Shown: positions 35,632 to 44,638 of the stretch, one piece after another | Layout: the number at the start of each line of letters is the position of its first letter | Position numbering within the stretch: the stretch's first letter is position 1 | NCBI GenBank assembly: GCA_026702615.1 | Contig: JAPPBY010000012.1 | Span: 62,001-126,000 of the forward strand | DNA length: 64,000 bases | DNA from: Chloroflexota bacterium | Lineage (GTDB): Bacteria > Chloroflexota > Dehalococcoidia > Tepidiformales > Tepidiformaceae | Reading direction: 5' to 3' | Position numbers and translations under genes: made by a program | Notes under the pieces: generated by a model | What the model was told of the DNA's origin: nothing | The model's database searches: none | Seen by the model: the letters and a program-made list of their open reading frames with translations, nothing else

Positions 35632-37248
35632 GCGAGCGCCCGCACGCCGTGCCTGCCCCGGCCGTCCTCCGCCCGGTGTTCCCGTCCCGTTGAGGCTGCG
35701 CCCGTGGAGCACCTGGAGCGGCAGGTCGATCGACGCACGCGCGACTTCCCGCCTTGCGACGCCGCGGAAGTGGCTCGCCGCGATCTCGTCCTCGAAGGCG
35801 ACGAGGACGGCGGGCCGGACGCCATGGTCGTCGGTGGGACGATAGGAGGTGTAGTAGCGCAGGTACGGGGCCAGCCGCGCGGCCATCGTGGCGGGGCGAA
35901 CGGCGCGGCGCTCCCACTCGAGGAAGAAGGGCCAGAGGCGACCCCCGAGGCGCAGGACGCCGAAGGCGTCGGGGTGGACGGAATGCAACCGGCCCTCGTG
36001 CCGGAAGAAGCGGGACGCGCGATGCGGGGGGTCGAGCTGGACAAGCTCGTGGCCCTGGTCGCGGGCGTCCGCGGCGAGCGTGGCCATGAACTCATGGACG
36101 GCCGCGGTGTGCTCCAGGTTGCGCAGGAGCTGGCGGTTGCGCCGGCCGCTCACGTTGCGCCAGGAGAGGGGCCGCGCAGGGTCGACGGGCGCGGCGCTCC
36201 AGCGCTTCCGGGCGAGACCGACGGAGGCGCGGTCGCGACGGGCGAGCACAGCCAGGCCGCGATCGGAGAGGACAAGGCGGCGTGCGGGCGCGCGCGCCAC
36301 GAGGCGGGCCTCTTCGAGGGGGCGGAGCGCCTGCCCCAGGCGCCGCGCGGACACGCCCAGCAGGGCGGCGAGGTGGGGCGGCGCGATCCACGGCCAGTCC
36401 GCGACGAGGTCGAGCACCCGCTTCCCCGCAGGCACCAGGGAGGCGGGCAGCAGCCAGTCGGGAGCGGTGGGGGCTTCCGTTTCGGGCAGGGCTTGCGGGG
36501 GCGTGAGCCGCCGGAGCGGTCGCTCCCGCGGCCAGCTGCGCCCTCCGCCGGCGTGCGCCAGGACCTCGCGGAGGCTGAGGGGAGTCGGCCCCGACCTGCT
36601 TCGCCAGAGCCGGGCGTCGGCCCCGGATGCCGCGACATCGCGCTCCAGGGCGAGGAAGGTGATCGCGGACGCCCCGGCCATGAGGCGGCCCGTGTGCCTG
36701 AGTCGGATCTCGTCGGGCACCACCAGGAGGAAGGCCCCCGGTCTCGGCCCCCGGCGCAGCCGCCAGAGGCGCTTGGCGAAAGCGGTGCGGTCGGCCGTGG
36801 GGCCGAGACGGACGACGGCCAGCGTGCGTCCGTCCGGGAGGGCGAGCGCCGCGTCCATGGGCATGGCGCGGTACCAGCGGAGGCGGATCGGGTAGGCGGC
36901 GTCGGAGAGCGCGGAGGCGAGCCGGTAGACGGTCGCCACGGCGTCGAGGCGCTGCAGCAGGATGCGGCGCCACTGCTCGGAGACGGGACGCCGCCGGAGG
37001 AGGGATTCAACGCTCGACCCGTTCTCCTCGGCGAGGCGGCGCAGGCCTCCGGCGGTGAGGCAGTAGCGGCGCGTCGCCGGGGTGAGCCCGGAGGCGTGCG
37101 GAACGGCGTCCACGAGCCCCGCCCGCTCTTGGGCGGCGATGGCGCCGTACACCGCGCCCCGCGACCAGCCAGAGAGGGCGACCATCTCCAGCCGGTCGAG
37201 CAAGGGCATGGCGGCGAGCAGCCGCAGCAGGTCGCGCCGCGCGCTCAC
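35557..37248 (-). CDS. Replication-relaxation family protein (563 aa)
   Basis: Resembles the Replic_Relax family of plasmids and conjugative elements, which contains winged-helix DNA-binding domains and is linked to plasmid replication or transfer control. The N-terminal winged helix (LLAAMPLLDRLEMVALSGWS) is followed by a second one near residue 290 (LDLVADWPWIAPPHLAALLG). The conserved C-terminal part has HEFMATLAADARDQG, SVHPDAFGVLRL, FFLEWERRAVRPATMAARL and PAVLVAFED. The GTG start overlaps the stop of the coupling-protein gene (GTGA). Last gene of the secretion operon. It may substitute for the missing relaxase, but that is speculation. Confidence 0.85.
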   Translation of the reverse strand: MSARRDLLRLLAAMPLLDRLEMVALSGWSRGAVYGAIAAQERAGLVDAVPHASGLTPATRRYCLTAGGLRRLAEENGSSVESLLRRRPVSEQWRRILLQRLDAVATVYRLASALSDAAYPIRLRWYRAMPMDAALALPDGRTLAVVRLGPTADRTAFAKRLWRLRRGPRPGAFLLVVPDEIRLRHTGRLMAGASAITFLALERDVAASGADARLWRSRSGPTPLSLREVLAHAGGGRSWPRERPLRRLTPPQALPETEAPTAPDWLLPASLVPAGKRVLDLVADWPWIAPPHLAALLGVSARRLGQALRPLEEARLVARAPARRLVLSDRGLAVLARRDRASVGLARKRWSAAPVDPARPLSWRNVSGRRNRQLLRNLEHTAAVHEFMATLAADARDQGHELVQLDPPHRASRFFRHEGRLHSVHPDAFGVLRLGGRLWPFFLEWERRAVRPATMAARLAPYLRYYTSYRPTDDHGVRPAVLVAFEDEIAASHFRGVARREVARASIDLPLQVLHGRSLNGTGTPGGGRPGQARRAGARLLPGGDDLHADHHFGDSEVTGELP

Positions 37249-39827
37249 TTGTCGGTCTCCCCGGCGGAGTTCGCGGGCGGCTGGAAGTGCTTGCTGCGCT
37301 GCCGCTCGCGCGGCGGCCTGGGGGTGGGGGGCGCCTTCTTGTCGTTCTGGGGCTGGGCCTGCTCCTGGCGGAGAGCCTCGACGCCGGCGCGGAACTCCTC
37401 CACCCGCCTGCGACCCTCGGCCTCGCGGGCGGCAATCTCGTCCGGGCTGACGGCGTAGGAGGAGGCGGATGCGCGGATACGGGCAGCCGCTTCGGGGTCG
37501 CCCGCGTCGGGCTTGCGCACCACCATGGAGAACGCCGGCATGCGCTCCGAGCCGACGGTCGCGCGCACGTAGCAGTGGTGCACCGGCAGGGAGACGATGT
37601 CCTCCTCGGAGATGCGCTCCCTGCCCAGCTCCCAGACGAGCTGGCGGGCGTCGGCGCCGGCCACCTGGAAGACGGCGAGGCAGCCCACGTTGGCGAGGAG
37701 CGTGTCGCGCATCGTGGGGGAGAGGTCGGCCAGCTTGGCGAGGCTCTGCGTCGCCAGCACGAACGACGCCCCGAACTTGCCCAGCTCGCTCAGCATCGAC
37801 TCGTAGTCGACGCCCGGCATGGACTGCATCTCGTCGACCACCACGAGCGCCCCGCGCCGCCGCTCGGGCGGCAGTGCGCCCTGCTCGCGGATGACCGAGT
37901 CGACGAGGTTGAGGAGGGAGGCGCCCACGAGCGCGGCCACGTCGCGCCCGGCCGTGCCCTGGGCGGTGGAGACGAGCAGCACCCCGCCGTCGAGGATGGT
38001 GCGGCGAAGGTCGATCGTGGAGCGCGGCTGGCCGAGGATGGCGCGCGCCCGCTTCGAGGAGGCGTAGTAGGAGAGCCGCGTCTGCACGGGCGCGAGGGCC
38101 TCGGCGCGGTATTCCCGGCGCCAGCCCCCGAAGTCGCGCGCCCACCAGTCCAGCAGGTAGGGGTCGGAGACCTTCTCCAGCACGCCGTCGCGGAAGCCGT
38201 CGTCGGAGAGCAGCCGCAGGCCGTCGAGGATGGTGTGCTGCTCCTCCGCGGCGGTGTCCGGGTGGGCGTTGGCCTCGTGCAGCGTCTTCACGCTCTGCTC
38301 GAGGATCGACTGCATCCTCGGCCCCCACTGCTCCCAGAGGCCCCTGGCGACGCGCACGACCGAGTCGGCCGTGCGATCGCGGTCGCTGAAGATGCGCGTG
38401 TCGAGGAGGTTGATGCCGGGCGCGCCCCGCTCCTCGGCGAGGTCGACGATGCGCACCTGCCCGGCGAGCGACTCGGGCACGTGCTCGAGGAGGGCACCCA
38501 CGAGGTCGGCGTGGGGGTCGATCACGACGACGGCGTCGCGGTCGCGCCCGGCCGCCTTCTCCGCGAGCCGGTGGGCGACGAGGTGGCGCATGAGCGTGGA
38601 CTTGCCCATGCGCGTGCGCGCCACGTAGAGGTGGTGGCGGCGGAGCAGGTCCTCGGGAAAGTGGATCGGGGCGGACCTGCCGCCCGTGGTCTCGCCCACA
38701 TAGGCGCCCCCCGCGACAATCTTCCCGTCGGGCAGGAGTACCTTCGCCCCGGAGCGCCCCACGAGGGGCGTCTCGTCCTTCGCCCCGGGCGGGTGCCAGA
38801 GGGCCGCCGCCTCGCGCACGCCGAGGACGCTGCGGCTGCCGAAGAGACCGGGCGCGGAGGGGTGGAGCCTGGAGGGATCGGGGAGGGCGGGCCGCACCTC
38901 GCTCACGGTGAAGCGCGCTCCGGCGGGGTGGTCGTAGTGGCGGTAGGCGGCGGCCACCGGATCGAGGAGCTCGCGCGCCCGCTTGCGGGCTGCTTGTGGC
39001 TCCAGCCCCGGCAGGATGGCCGTGACCTCCACCTCGGCGTCGAAAGCGATGCGGGACACCTTCTCCTTGATGAGGAGGGGGTCATGGACGCGGTTGCGCG
39101 ACCGCAGCCAGCGCTGGCGGAGCCAGCCGGCGACGGCGAGCGCGCCGACGATGCCCCCGGCCAGGGCGAGCGTCTTCCAGATCTCGCCCGCCTGCACCCA
39201 CTGGTAGCCGCGGACGGCGCCGAGCGCCACCACGGCGAGGACCGCCATGGCCAGCCCCTCCGTCCCCTGCGGGCGGGCCTGGGCGGCTGGCGCGGCCTGC
39301 CCCTGCTGGGGGACGGGCCGCTCGTAGGCCTTCGCCTGGTACCCCTGCGCCCAGTCGGGGCCGAGGGAGCGCAGGAGCAGGCGGGAAACGACGCGCTCGC
39401 CTTCCTCCAGCGAGGAGAGCGCTCCCAGGAGGGCGATGAGGGGGTCGGATCCGGGGTCGAGGAGGTCGTCGTCCCTGAAGACGCGCAGGGAGACGTACTC
39501 GGGGCCGCTCGCGCGCAGGGTCATCGCCCACGCCTGCTCTCCTTCGCGAAGGCGCAGGGGGTCGTCGCCGGCAGGCACGTCGTGGATGCGCGCCTGGGGG
39601 TAGTGGGCGGCGATCTGCCCGCGCACGACCTCCCGGTCGAGGCAGCGGGCGACCAGGGTGACGCCGTCCGCGTCTCCCGCGAGGTCGAGGGAGAAGGGCT
39701 CGGGCACGGCGATGGAGCCGAGCAGGTTCTCGACCCCGAGGAGCGTGTGCTCGCCGCCGCGCGGGGGCGTGACCTGCAGGAGGACTGGCAGCCTGGGAGC
39801 AGGACGGGTGAAGGGGTTAAATCGCAT
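37245..39827 (-). CDS. VirD4/TraG-like type IV coupling ATPase (860 aa)
   Basis: Membrane ATPase expected to pass DNA to the secretion channel. The N-terminal 190 residues are an element-type extension; two hydrophobic segments lie at about 190-240 (AMAVLAVVALGAVRGYQW, LALAGGIVGALAVAGW). The motor domain carries a Walker A variant RTRMGKST near 402, VVVIDPHADL near 430, a Walker B LVVVDEMQSM near 660 and ATQSLAKLADLSP, typical of DNA-translocating ATPases. The C-terminus is charged and Pro-rich. AAGGA precedes the start. It lies between virB4-like and replication-relaxation genes. Confidence 0.9.
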   Translation of the reverse strand: MRFNPFTRPAPRLPVLLQVTPPRGGEHTLLGVENLLGSIAVPEPFSLDLAGDADGVTLVARCLDREVVRGQIAAHYPQARIHDVPAGDDPLRLREGEQAWAMTLRASGPEYVSLRVFRDDDLLDPGSDPLIALLGALSSLEEGERVVSRLLLRSLGPDWAQGYQAKAYERPVPQQGQAAPAAQARPQGTEGLAMAVLAVVALGAVRGYQWVQAGEIWKTLALAGGIVGALAVAGWLRQRWLRSRNRVHDPLLIKEKVSRIAFDAEVEVTAILPGLEPQAARKRARELLDPVAAAYRHYDHPAGARFTVSEVRPALPDPSRLHPSAPGLFGSRSVLGVREAAALWHPPGAKDETPLVGRSGAKVLLPDGKIVAGGAYVGETTGGRSAPIHFPEDLLRRHHLYVARTRMGKSTLMRHLVAHRLAEKAAGRDRDAVVVIDPHADLVGALLEHVPESLAGQVRIVDLAEERGAPGINLLDTRIFSDRDRTADSVVRVARGLWEQWGPRMQSILEQSVKTLHEANAHPDTAAEEQHTILDGLRLLSDDGFRDGVLEKVSDPYLLDWWARDFGGWRREYRAEALAPVQTRLSYYASSKRARAILGQPRSTIDLRRTILDGGVLLVSTAQGTAGRDVAALVGASLLNLVDSVIREQGALPPERRRGALVVVDEMQSMPGVDYESMLSELGKFGASFVLATQSLAKLADLSPTMRDTLLANVGCLAVFQVAGADARQLVWELGRERISEEDIVSLPVHHCYVRATVGSERMPAFSMVVRKPDAGDPEAAARIRASASSYAVSPDEIAAREAEGRRRVEEFRAGVEALRQEQAQPQNDKKAPPTPRPPRERQRSKHFQPPANSAGETDK

Positions 39828-39910
39828 GGCGGTGGTCCTTTTCTGTCACTGGCGGGATGGGCGTCCCTGTTCTCTGCGGAACGCGTGCGAGCCGATCCGG
39901 TCTGCCGGCC

Positions 39911-42118
39911 TCAGGAAGAGCCGGGGGAAAACTCGACGAGGGCGTGTTCCTCGGGTGTCGCCTCGATGCGGATGGGGAAGCGGTTGCCCCGCGCGAGGAG
40001 GAGCCCGTCGCCGCGCTGGCAGGAGAGGAGCCAGCGCTGCAGGTCGGGGGGCAGGTCGAAGGCGTCGCCCACCGTGCTGATGGCGGCGGCGTCCTGCTGG
40101 AGAAGGAGCTTGAAGGCGGCGTTCTGGAGGAGAGCGCGCCCGGAGTGGCCGGTGATCGTGCGGGATGAGTCCTCGCTGAGGAGGTCCTGCACGTCCTGCG
40201 TGATGAACTGCAGCCCCAGCCGGTGCTTCCTGGCCCGCTTCGCCATCGACACCATGAAGGCGGCGCCCTCGGGGTGCTGCATGATGCTCCAGACCTCGTC
40301 GACCACGAGGAGCCTCGGCCTCGGGTCGCGGGCGGCGGCCGCCCAGACGGTCTCCGTGCAGACCATCGTCGCGGCGGGGCGCAGCTCCGGCTCCAGGAGA
40401 TGCAGGTCGAAGACGGTGACCAGCGCCTCGCTGGCAAGCAGGTCGTCGCCCTCGTCGGAGAGGAGGTGGCGGAGGCTTCCCGTTGCGAAGGGCCGCAGCA
40501 GCTTCGCGAGATCCTCGTCGCTCTCCTGGAGGAAGCGGTAGAAGGCGCCGAAGCCGGCGCCCTCGCGCGGTTCCCCGTAGTAGGCGGCGAGGACGTGGTC
40601 GAGTGCGGCGCGGCGCTCGGCCCCCAGCGACTCGCCCACCATCACCTCGATGAGGCGGCGCAGGCTACCGATGCGCTGCAGCAGCTCCTCGGCGTCGCGG
40701 CGCTCGATGATGAAGGGGTTGAGGCCCTGGCCGGCCACGCCCGGGGAGAGCACGCGCCCACCCGCCGCGCGGGCCATGGAGGCGTACTCGCCCTCCGGAT
40801 CGATGACGTAGGCGACCACCCCGCGGGTGATGCCGCGCAGCACCCCCAGCTTCGTCGAGAACGACTTGCCGCTGCCGGACCGCGCGAGCACGGCCGTGTT
40901 GGCGTTGAGGTGGGTGCCGTCGAAGGGGTCGTAGACGACGGGGGCGCAGGCGCGCAGGTCGATCCCCGCGAGGGTGCCGCTGCGCGTGTCGAGGTCGGGG
41001 GGCGAGAAGGGGTACAGCCTGGCGATGGACGAGGTGTCGAGCGTGCGCCAGGCGGCGACGGCGTTGAGCGCGAGGGGAAGCGTCGAGAGCAACCCCTCGC
41101 GCTGGCGGAAGGCGAGCCCGTCCAGCTTCCCGAGCGTCGCCGCGAAGTGCGCGGTCGCGCGCTGGGTGAGATCGTTCAGCGTGGCCTCGTCGGGGGCGTG
41201 GAGGGTGACCGAGAGGGAGGCGTGGAAGAGCCGCTCGCGCCCCCGCTGCACCTCGTCCCGCAGGCGGGTCACGTCCTCGAGGGCGATCTCGGCCTCGGAG
41301 GAGAGGGTGCGGCCGCGGCTCATGGAGAGGCTCTGGGCGGACTCGAAGCGCACCTTCTGCCACTCCAGGGTGCGTGCGGCCTGCTCGGCGGGGATGGCCC
41401 CGAGGTGGAGGGAGAGGTCCATGGGAACGCCCGCGGTCATCAGCCCCTGCAGGAAGCCGGGAGCGAGGGAGCGCGGCCAGCGACCGAGGTGCAGGGCGCG
41501 AACGAGGTGGTCCCCGAGCCGCAGGTCGCGGCGGTTGACCTCCACCTCCACCCCCGCCGCCTCGTCTCGCTCGGCGGGGGTCCCCCCGAGGGCCGCGGCC
41601 AGGAGCAGCCGGCGCAGGACGCGACCCCTCAGAGGGTGGACGGAGAGCCCCGCCCGCACGAGGAGTGACTGCAGCTCCTCCGCGTGGTCCATCTCGGAGA
41701 CCGCGTAGAAGCGCCGGTCGAGGATGCCCTCGCGCCGCTCCAGGCCCTGCAGCAGGACGTGCAGCGAGTCCGCCGCCGCCTTCGTGCGCTCGGGCAGGCG
41801 CTCGGGCTCGTCTTCGCGGAGCGCCTCCCGCATCCGCCCGAGGTCGGGCGGGTGCTGGCGCACGAGGAGCTGCACGGGGAAGTCGAGGGCATTGAGGAAG
41901 CCCGCAAAGGCCCCGAGCTTCGGTTCGTCCAGCTCCAGCCCCTGCACCTCGCTGACACCCACCTTCGTGCCGTCGAGCCTCACCACCGCCTCCTCCTCCA
42001 GGTGCGAGAGGAGGAAGCAGAGGGGCAGCGGCAGGGGTGGCTTCGGCTCGGGAGCCGCGCTCGCGGTGCCGCCGATGATGGGGGTCGGCGCCGTTCGCTT
42101 GAGTACCGGTAGTCGCAT
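39911..42118 (-). CDS. virB4: VirB4-like type IV secretion ATPase (735 aa)
   Basis: ATG 42118 with AAGGAG is preferred over longer frames. The N-terminal 390 residues match the VirB4/TrbE-like region (GVSEVQGLELDEP, FYAVSEMDH, TLEWQKVRFES). The ATPase domain has Walker A ARSGSGKSFS near 408, VIDPEGEYASMA near 438, a Walker B LLVVDEVWSIM near 602 and FITQDVQDLL. VirB4 powers pilus assembly and substrate movement at the inner membrane. It lies 83 bases upstream of the coupling protein, in the same operon. Confidence 0.92.
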   Translation of the reverse strand: MRLPVLKRTAPTPIIGGTASAAPEPKPPLPLPLCFLLSHLEEEAVVRLDGTKVGVSEVQGLELDEPKLGAFAGFLNALDFPVQLLVRQHPPDLGRMREALREDEPERLPERTKAAADSLHVLLQGLERREGILDRRFYAVSEMDHAEELQSLLVRAGLSVHPLRGRVLRRLLLAAALGGTPAERDEAAGVEVEVNRRDLRLGDHLVRALHLGRWPRSLAPGFLQGLMTAGVPMDLSLHLGAIPAEQAARTLEWQKVRFESAQSLSMSRGRTLSSEAEIALEDVTRLRDEVQRGRERLFHASLSVTLHAPDEATLNDLTQRATAHFAATLGKLDGLAFRQREGLLSTLPLALNAVAAWRTLDTSSIARLYPFSPPDLDTRSGTLAGIDLRACAPVVYDPFDGTHLNANTAVLARSGSGKSFSTKLGVLRGITRGVVAYVIDPEGEYASMARAAGGRVLSPGVAGQGLNPFIIERRDAEELLQRIGSLRRLIEVMVGESLGAERRAALDHVLAAYYGEPREGAGFGAFYRFLQESDEDLAKLLRPFATGSLRHLLSDEGDDLLASEALVTVFDLHLLEPELRPAATMVCTETVWAAAARDPRPRLLVVDEVWSIMQHPEGAAFMVSMAKRARKHRLGLQFITQDVQDLLSEDSSRTITGHSGRALLQNAAFKLLLQQDAAAISTVGDAFDLPPDLQRWLLSCQRGDGLLLARGNRFPIRIEATPEEHALVEFSPGSS

Positions 42119-42197
42119 GGTCGTTCTCCTTGGTCTTGGTTGGCGGGCCCGTCCAGAACAGGACGGCCCATTCGGAAAGGCACTCCCGGAGGGAGTC

Positions 42198-42515
42198 TCA
42201 AAGTGCAGGGATGAGGCCGTTGCGGAGGGCGAGGGCGATGCCCTTCGCCGAGAGGACGATGACGAGGCCGACGACCGCCATGACAACGGCGCTCTTGGCG
42301 CGGCCGCCGCGCCCCTCGGCGCCCTCCGCCATGAGGACGACGCCCGCCCAGGCAATGGCGAAGACGGCCAGGCCGGAGGCCGCGTAGGCCATCGCCGTCA
42401 GCGCCTGGTCGAAGGCTTCGAGCATCGCCTGCTCCTCCGCCTCCGTCGGCGCCGCGCCCATCGAGAGGAGCGCGACGCCGGCGAGGACGAAGACGGTTCC
42501 GCCGCGCCGCAGCAC
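42198..42515 (-). CDS. VirB2/TrbC-like pilin (105 aa)
   Basis: A signal-peptide-like N-terminus (GGTVFVLAGVALLSMG, cleavage near PTEA) is followed by two hydrophobic helices (about 38-65 and 75-98) separated by a short charged loop (EGAEGRGGRAK). This is the layout of VirB2/TrbC pilins. The GTG start lies two bases after the preceding gene's stop. It is one of two pilin-like genes in the operon. Confidence 0.7.
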   Translation of the reverse strand: MLRRGGTVFVLAGVALLSMGAAPTEAEEQAMLEAFDQALTAMAYAASGLAVFAIAWAGVVLMAEGAEGRGGRAKSAVVMAVVGLVIVLSAKGIALALRNGLIPAL

Positions 42516-42517
42516 GG

Positions 42518-44209
42518 CTACTGCTCGCCCATGACCCCGAGGAGCCACTGCAGGACCTCGGGGTCGACGGCGGTCTGGACGGACGGGATCGGGTCCTCCT
42601 CTTCGGGCGCCTGCGAGCCGAGGGCTGCGTAGGGGTCGTCGGAGGCGACGCTCTGTCCCAGAGCGAGGGACTCGCTCCGGGCGCGGACGAGGGGAGCGCG
42701 TGTGACGACCTCGGCGCGCACGTGCTCCTCGTGGACGACGGTGAAGACGACGTCCTGGCGGACGGTCGACTGAGGGGCGTAGCAGCTCGCTGTGACGCTG
42801 TGCACCACGGGAACTCCGTCCTCGCCGGTTACCGTGATGCTCTCGGTCACGCTGTCGCCGAAGGCGGGGATGGTCACCGAGGCCGTTTCCGTGAGCCGCT
42901 CCGTGCGCTCGGGGTGGTGCGTCAGCTCCACCAGCGCGGGCAGCTGCGAGGTCGTGGTCGCCTCGATGGCGGCCTCGATCGACACCCTCTGGATCCCCGC
43001 TCCGCTCCCGATGGACAACCGGAAGGCGGTGTTCCCGTCCGGCACGAGCGCGACGCTTGTCGAGTAGGCGCCGGACGTGACCGTGACGGTCCCCGAGAGG
43101 CCGGAGACGGCCGCCTCGATAAGGGCCGTCACCGATTCGGTGTGGTGGCCGGAGACGACGGGCAGGTCGAACCGCTCCTCGACCTCGGTGACGCAGGTGG
43201 AGGCGATGCCTCCCTCGATGCGCCCACGCGACCAGGAGAGGGAGGTCACGGACAGGGAGCAGAGCTCCCCCTCGACCGTCGGCAACGGGTAGGGAAGCTG
43301 GGCGCCCTCGAGGCTGAAGGCTCCCGCCTCGCCGAAGCCGTCCTGCCAGGACACGGTCACCGACGGGAAGTCCCCGTCCAGGGGCACGTCCCAGCCTCGG
43401 CGCTCGCCGGTGACGAGGCTCTCCTTCGCCTGGTAGACGAGGGTCTGGCCGTCGTCGCCCCCGTAGGCCCGGACCTGGACGTCGAGGTCGGTGGCGGCGC
43501 GCAGGGCGAACCCGGCGCGCTCGCCGTAGACGGTGAGCCGCTCGACGAAGAGGCGCTGCCCGGGAACGGACTCGGGCGTGAGCACCTCCTCCTCGAACCA
43601 CTGGTCGTGGCCGTCGGCGCTGGCCGGCTGCGAGGCGAGCGCCATGACCCCGCAGGCCGTCGTCACGCCTATCGAGGCGGCGAGTAGGGCGTACCCCGCC
43701 CGCTGCGCGAGGGGACGGATGTCGAAACGACTTCCCTTCCCACCCTCGCACTGCCGCCGGAAGCGGGGCTTGCCGAAGCGGCAGTGGGCGCGGAAGGACT
43801 TGCGCTCCCCGCGCCGCCGCTTCTTGCGGAGCTTGCGCAGCCCCCGGCGGGTCCGCTTCACGAGAAGCTGGACCGGGTTGGGCGCCGGCGGCGGCGCGGG
43901 CGGCGGTTCGCTCCTGGCCAGCTCGGCGGGAGCGCCGGCGTAGCGGCGCGGCCCCAGCCAGAAGCGCAGGAGATCGGCCGCCACCAGCGGCAGTTTCCTC
44001 CCGCCGATGCGGCCCACGACGGCGGCGGCGCCGGCCAGCGCGAGCAGCATGGCCAGGGCCAGCCTCACCCCGAAGGGACCGGGGGCGAAGCTGTAGAGCC
44101 CGTAGGCGACGGCCGCAACCGCCGTCAGGGCGACGATCTGGGGGAACGTGAACCAGAGCAGGACGCGGTCCTCGGCCTGCACGTGGGTGGGGACTTCGTG
44201 CTCGTGCAT
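42518..44209 (-). CDS. PrgI-like membrane protein with long extracytoplasmic region (563 aa)
   Basis: Residues 1-85 resemble the PrgI family that accompanies VirB4 in conjugative elements (VPTHVQAEDRVLLWFTFPQI, two membrane helices to about 75). A very basic cytoplasmic stretch follows (KRTRRGLRKLRKKRRRGERK). A third hydrophobic segment near 185-210 ends in ASADG, then about 350 residues of predicted beta-rich, threonine- and valine-rich sequence outside the membrane. This long extension is unusual for PrgI proteins and could contribute to the mating channel or cell contact. The start abuts the previous stop. Confidence 0.75.
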   Translation of the reverse strand: MHEHEVPTHVQAEDRVLLWFTFPQIVALTAVAAVAYGLYSFAPGPFGVRLALAMLLALAGAAAVVGRIGGRKLPLVAADLLRFWLGPRRYAGAPAELARSEPPPAPPPAPNPVQLLVKRTRRGLRKLRKKRRRGERKSFRAHCRFGKPRFRRQCEGGKGSRFDIRPLAQRAGYALLAASIGVTTACGVMALASQPASADGHDQWFEEEVLTPESVPGQRLFVERLTVYGERAGFALRAATDLDVQVRAYGGDDGQTLVYQAKESLVTGERRGWDVPLDGDFPSVTVSWQDGFGEAGAFSLEGAQLPYPLPTVEGELCSLSVTSLSWSRGRIEGGIASTCVTEVEERFDLPVVSGHHTESVTALIEAAVSGLSGTVTVTSGAYSTSVALVPDGNTAFRLSIGSGAGIQRVSIEAAIEATTTSQLPALVELTHHPERTERLTETASVTIPAFGDSVTESITVTGEDGVPVVHSVTASCYAPQSTVRQDVVFTVVHEEHVRAEVVTRAPLVRARSESLALGQSVASDDPYAALGSQAPEEEDPIPSVQTAVDPEVLQWLLGVMGEQ

Positions 44210-44515
44210 CTAGGCCCCCTCACCCCGCAGCGCCCCGATCAGGGATGTGGTCGGGTCGGGAACGTCCCCGGGGTCGACGGCGGGGTCGACGACGGCGTTC
44301 ATGACGAGCTCGACGATGCCGAAGGCCACCATCGCCAGAACGATGCCGGCGAGGGCCGTCATCATCGCGCTCTTGCCGCGCTCCATCTGGTGGGGTGCCC
44401 CGCTGGCGGTGAGGTACATGTAGGCGCCGTAGATGAAGAAGCCGACGCCCACGGCCCCCACGAGGCCGAGGAGGATGCCGACGATGTTGGAGATGGTCTG
44501 GACAAGGTCTTCCAT
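44210..44515 (-). CDS. Small two-helix membrane protein, VirB2/TrbC-like (101 aa)
   Basis: AAGGAG precedes the start. Helix 1 covers about residues 8-35 (NIVGILLGLVGAVGVGFFIY), followed by a loop HQMERGKS and helix 2 (ALAGIVLAMVAFGIVELV), then a Pro/Asp-rich tail. It has pilin-like topology without a cleavable signal. The pairing with the other pilin-like gene suggests separate roles, for example a major pilin and a channel component. Confidence 0.7.
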   Translation of the reverse strand: MEDLVQTISNIVGILLGLVGAVGVGFFIYGAYMYLTASGAPHQMERGKSAMMTALAGIVLAMVAFGIVELVMNAVVDPAVDPGDVPDPTTSLIGALRGEGA

Positions 44516-44638
44516 TGGATTGCGACTCCTTGCGCATGTGCTGGTCGTTGCCGGTGGGTCCGTTGCCCTAGTCGCACATCACTCCGTCTCCCTGAGTGGT
44601 CGCGGCGTAGCGCGCCGCGTTGTGGCTCGTGTTGACCG

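Noticed and set aside
35704-37458. 584-codon plus-strand open frame
   Set aside because: Antisense shadow of the replication-relaxation gene; no ribosome site, no domains, biased composition.
37249-38328. Upstream extension of the replication-relaxation frame on the minus strand
   Set aside because: It overlaps the coupling ATPase gene in another frame and lacks any domain; GTG 37248 with a GTGA overlap is the natural start.
37287-40541. 1084-codon plus-strand open frame opposite the coupling ATPase and VirB4 genes
   Set aside because: It is antisense to two proteins with clear ATPase motifs; its product is rich in low-complexity Arg/Gly/His/Ala and has no domain. High GC keeps antisense frames open.
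40223-41668. 481-codon plus-strand open frame
   Set aside because: Antisense shadow of virB4.
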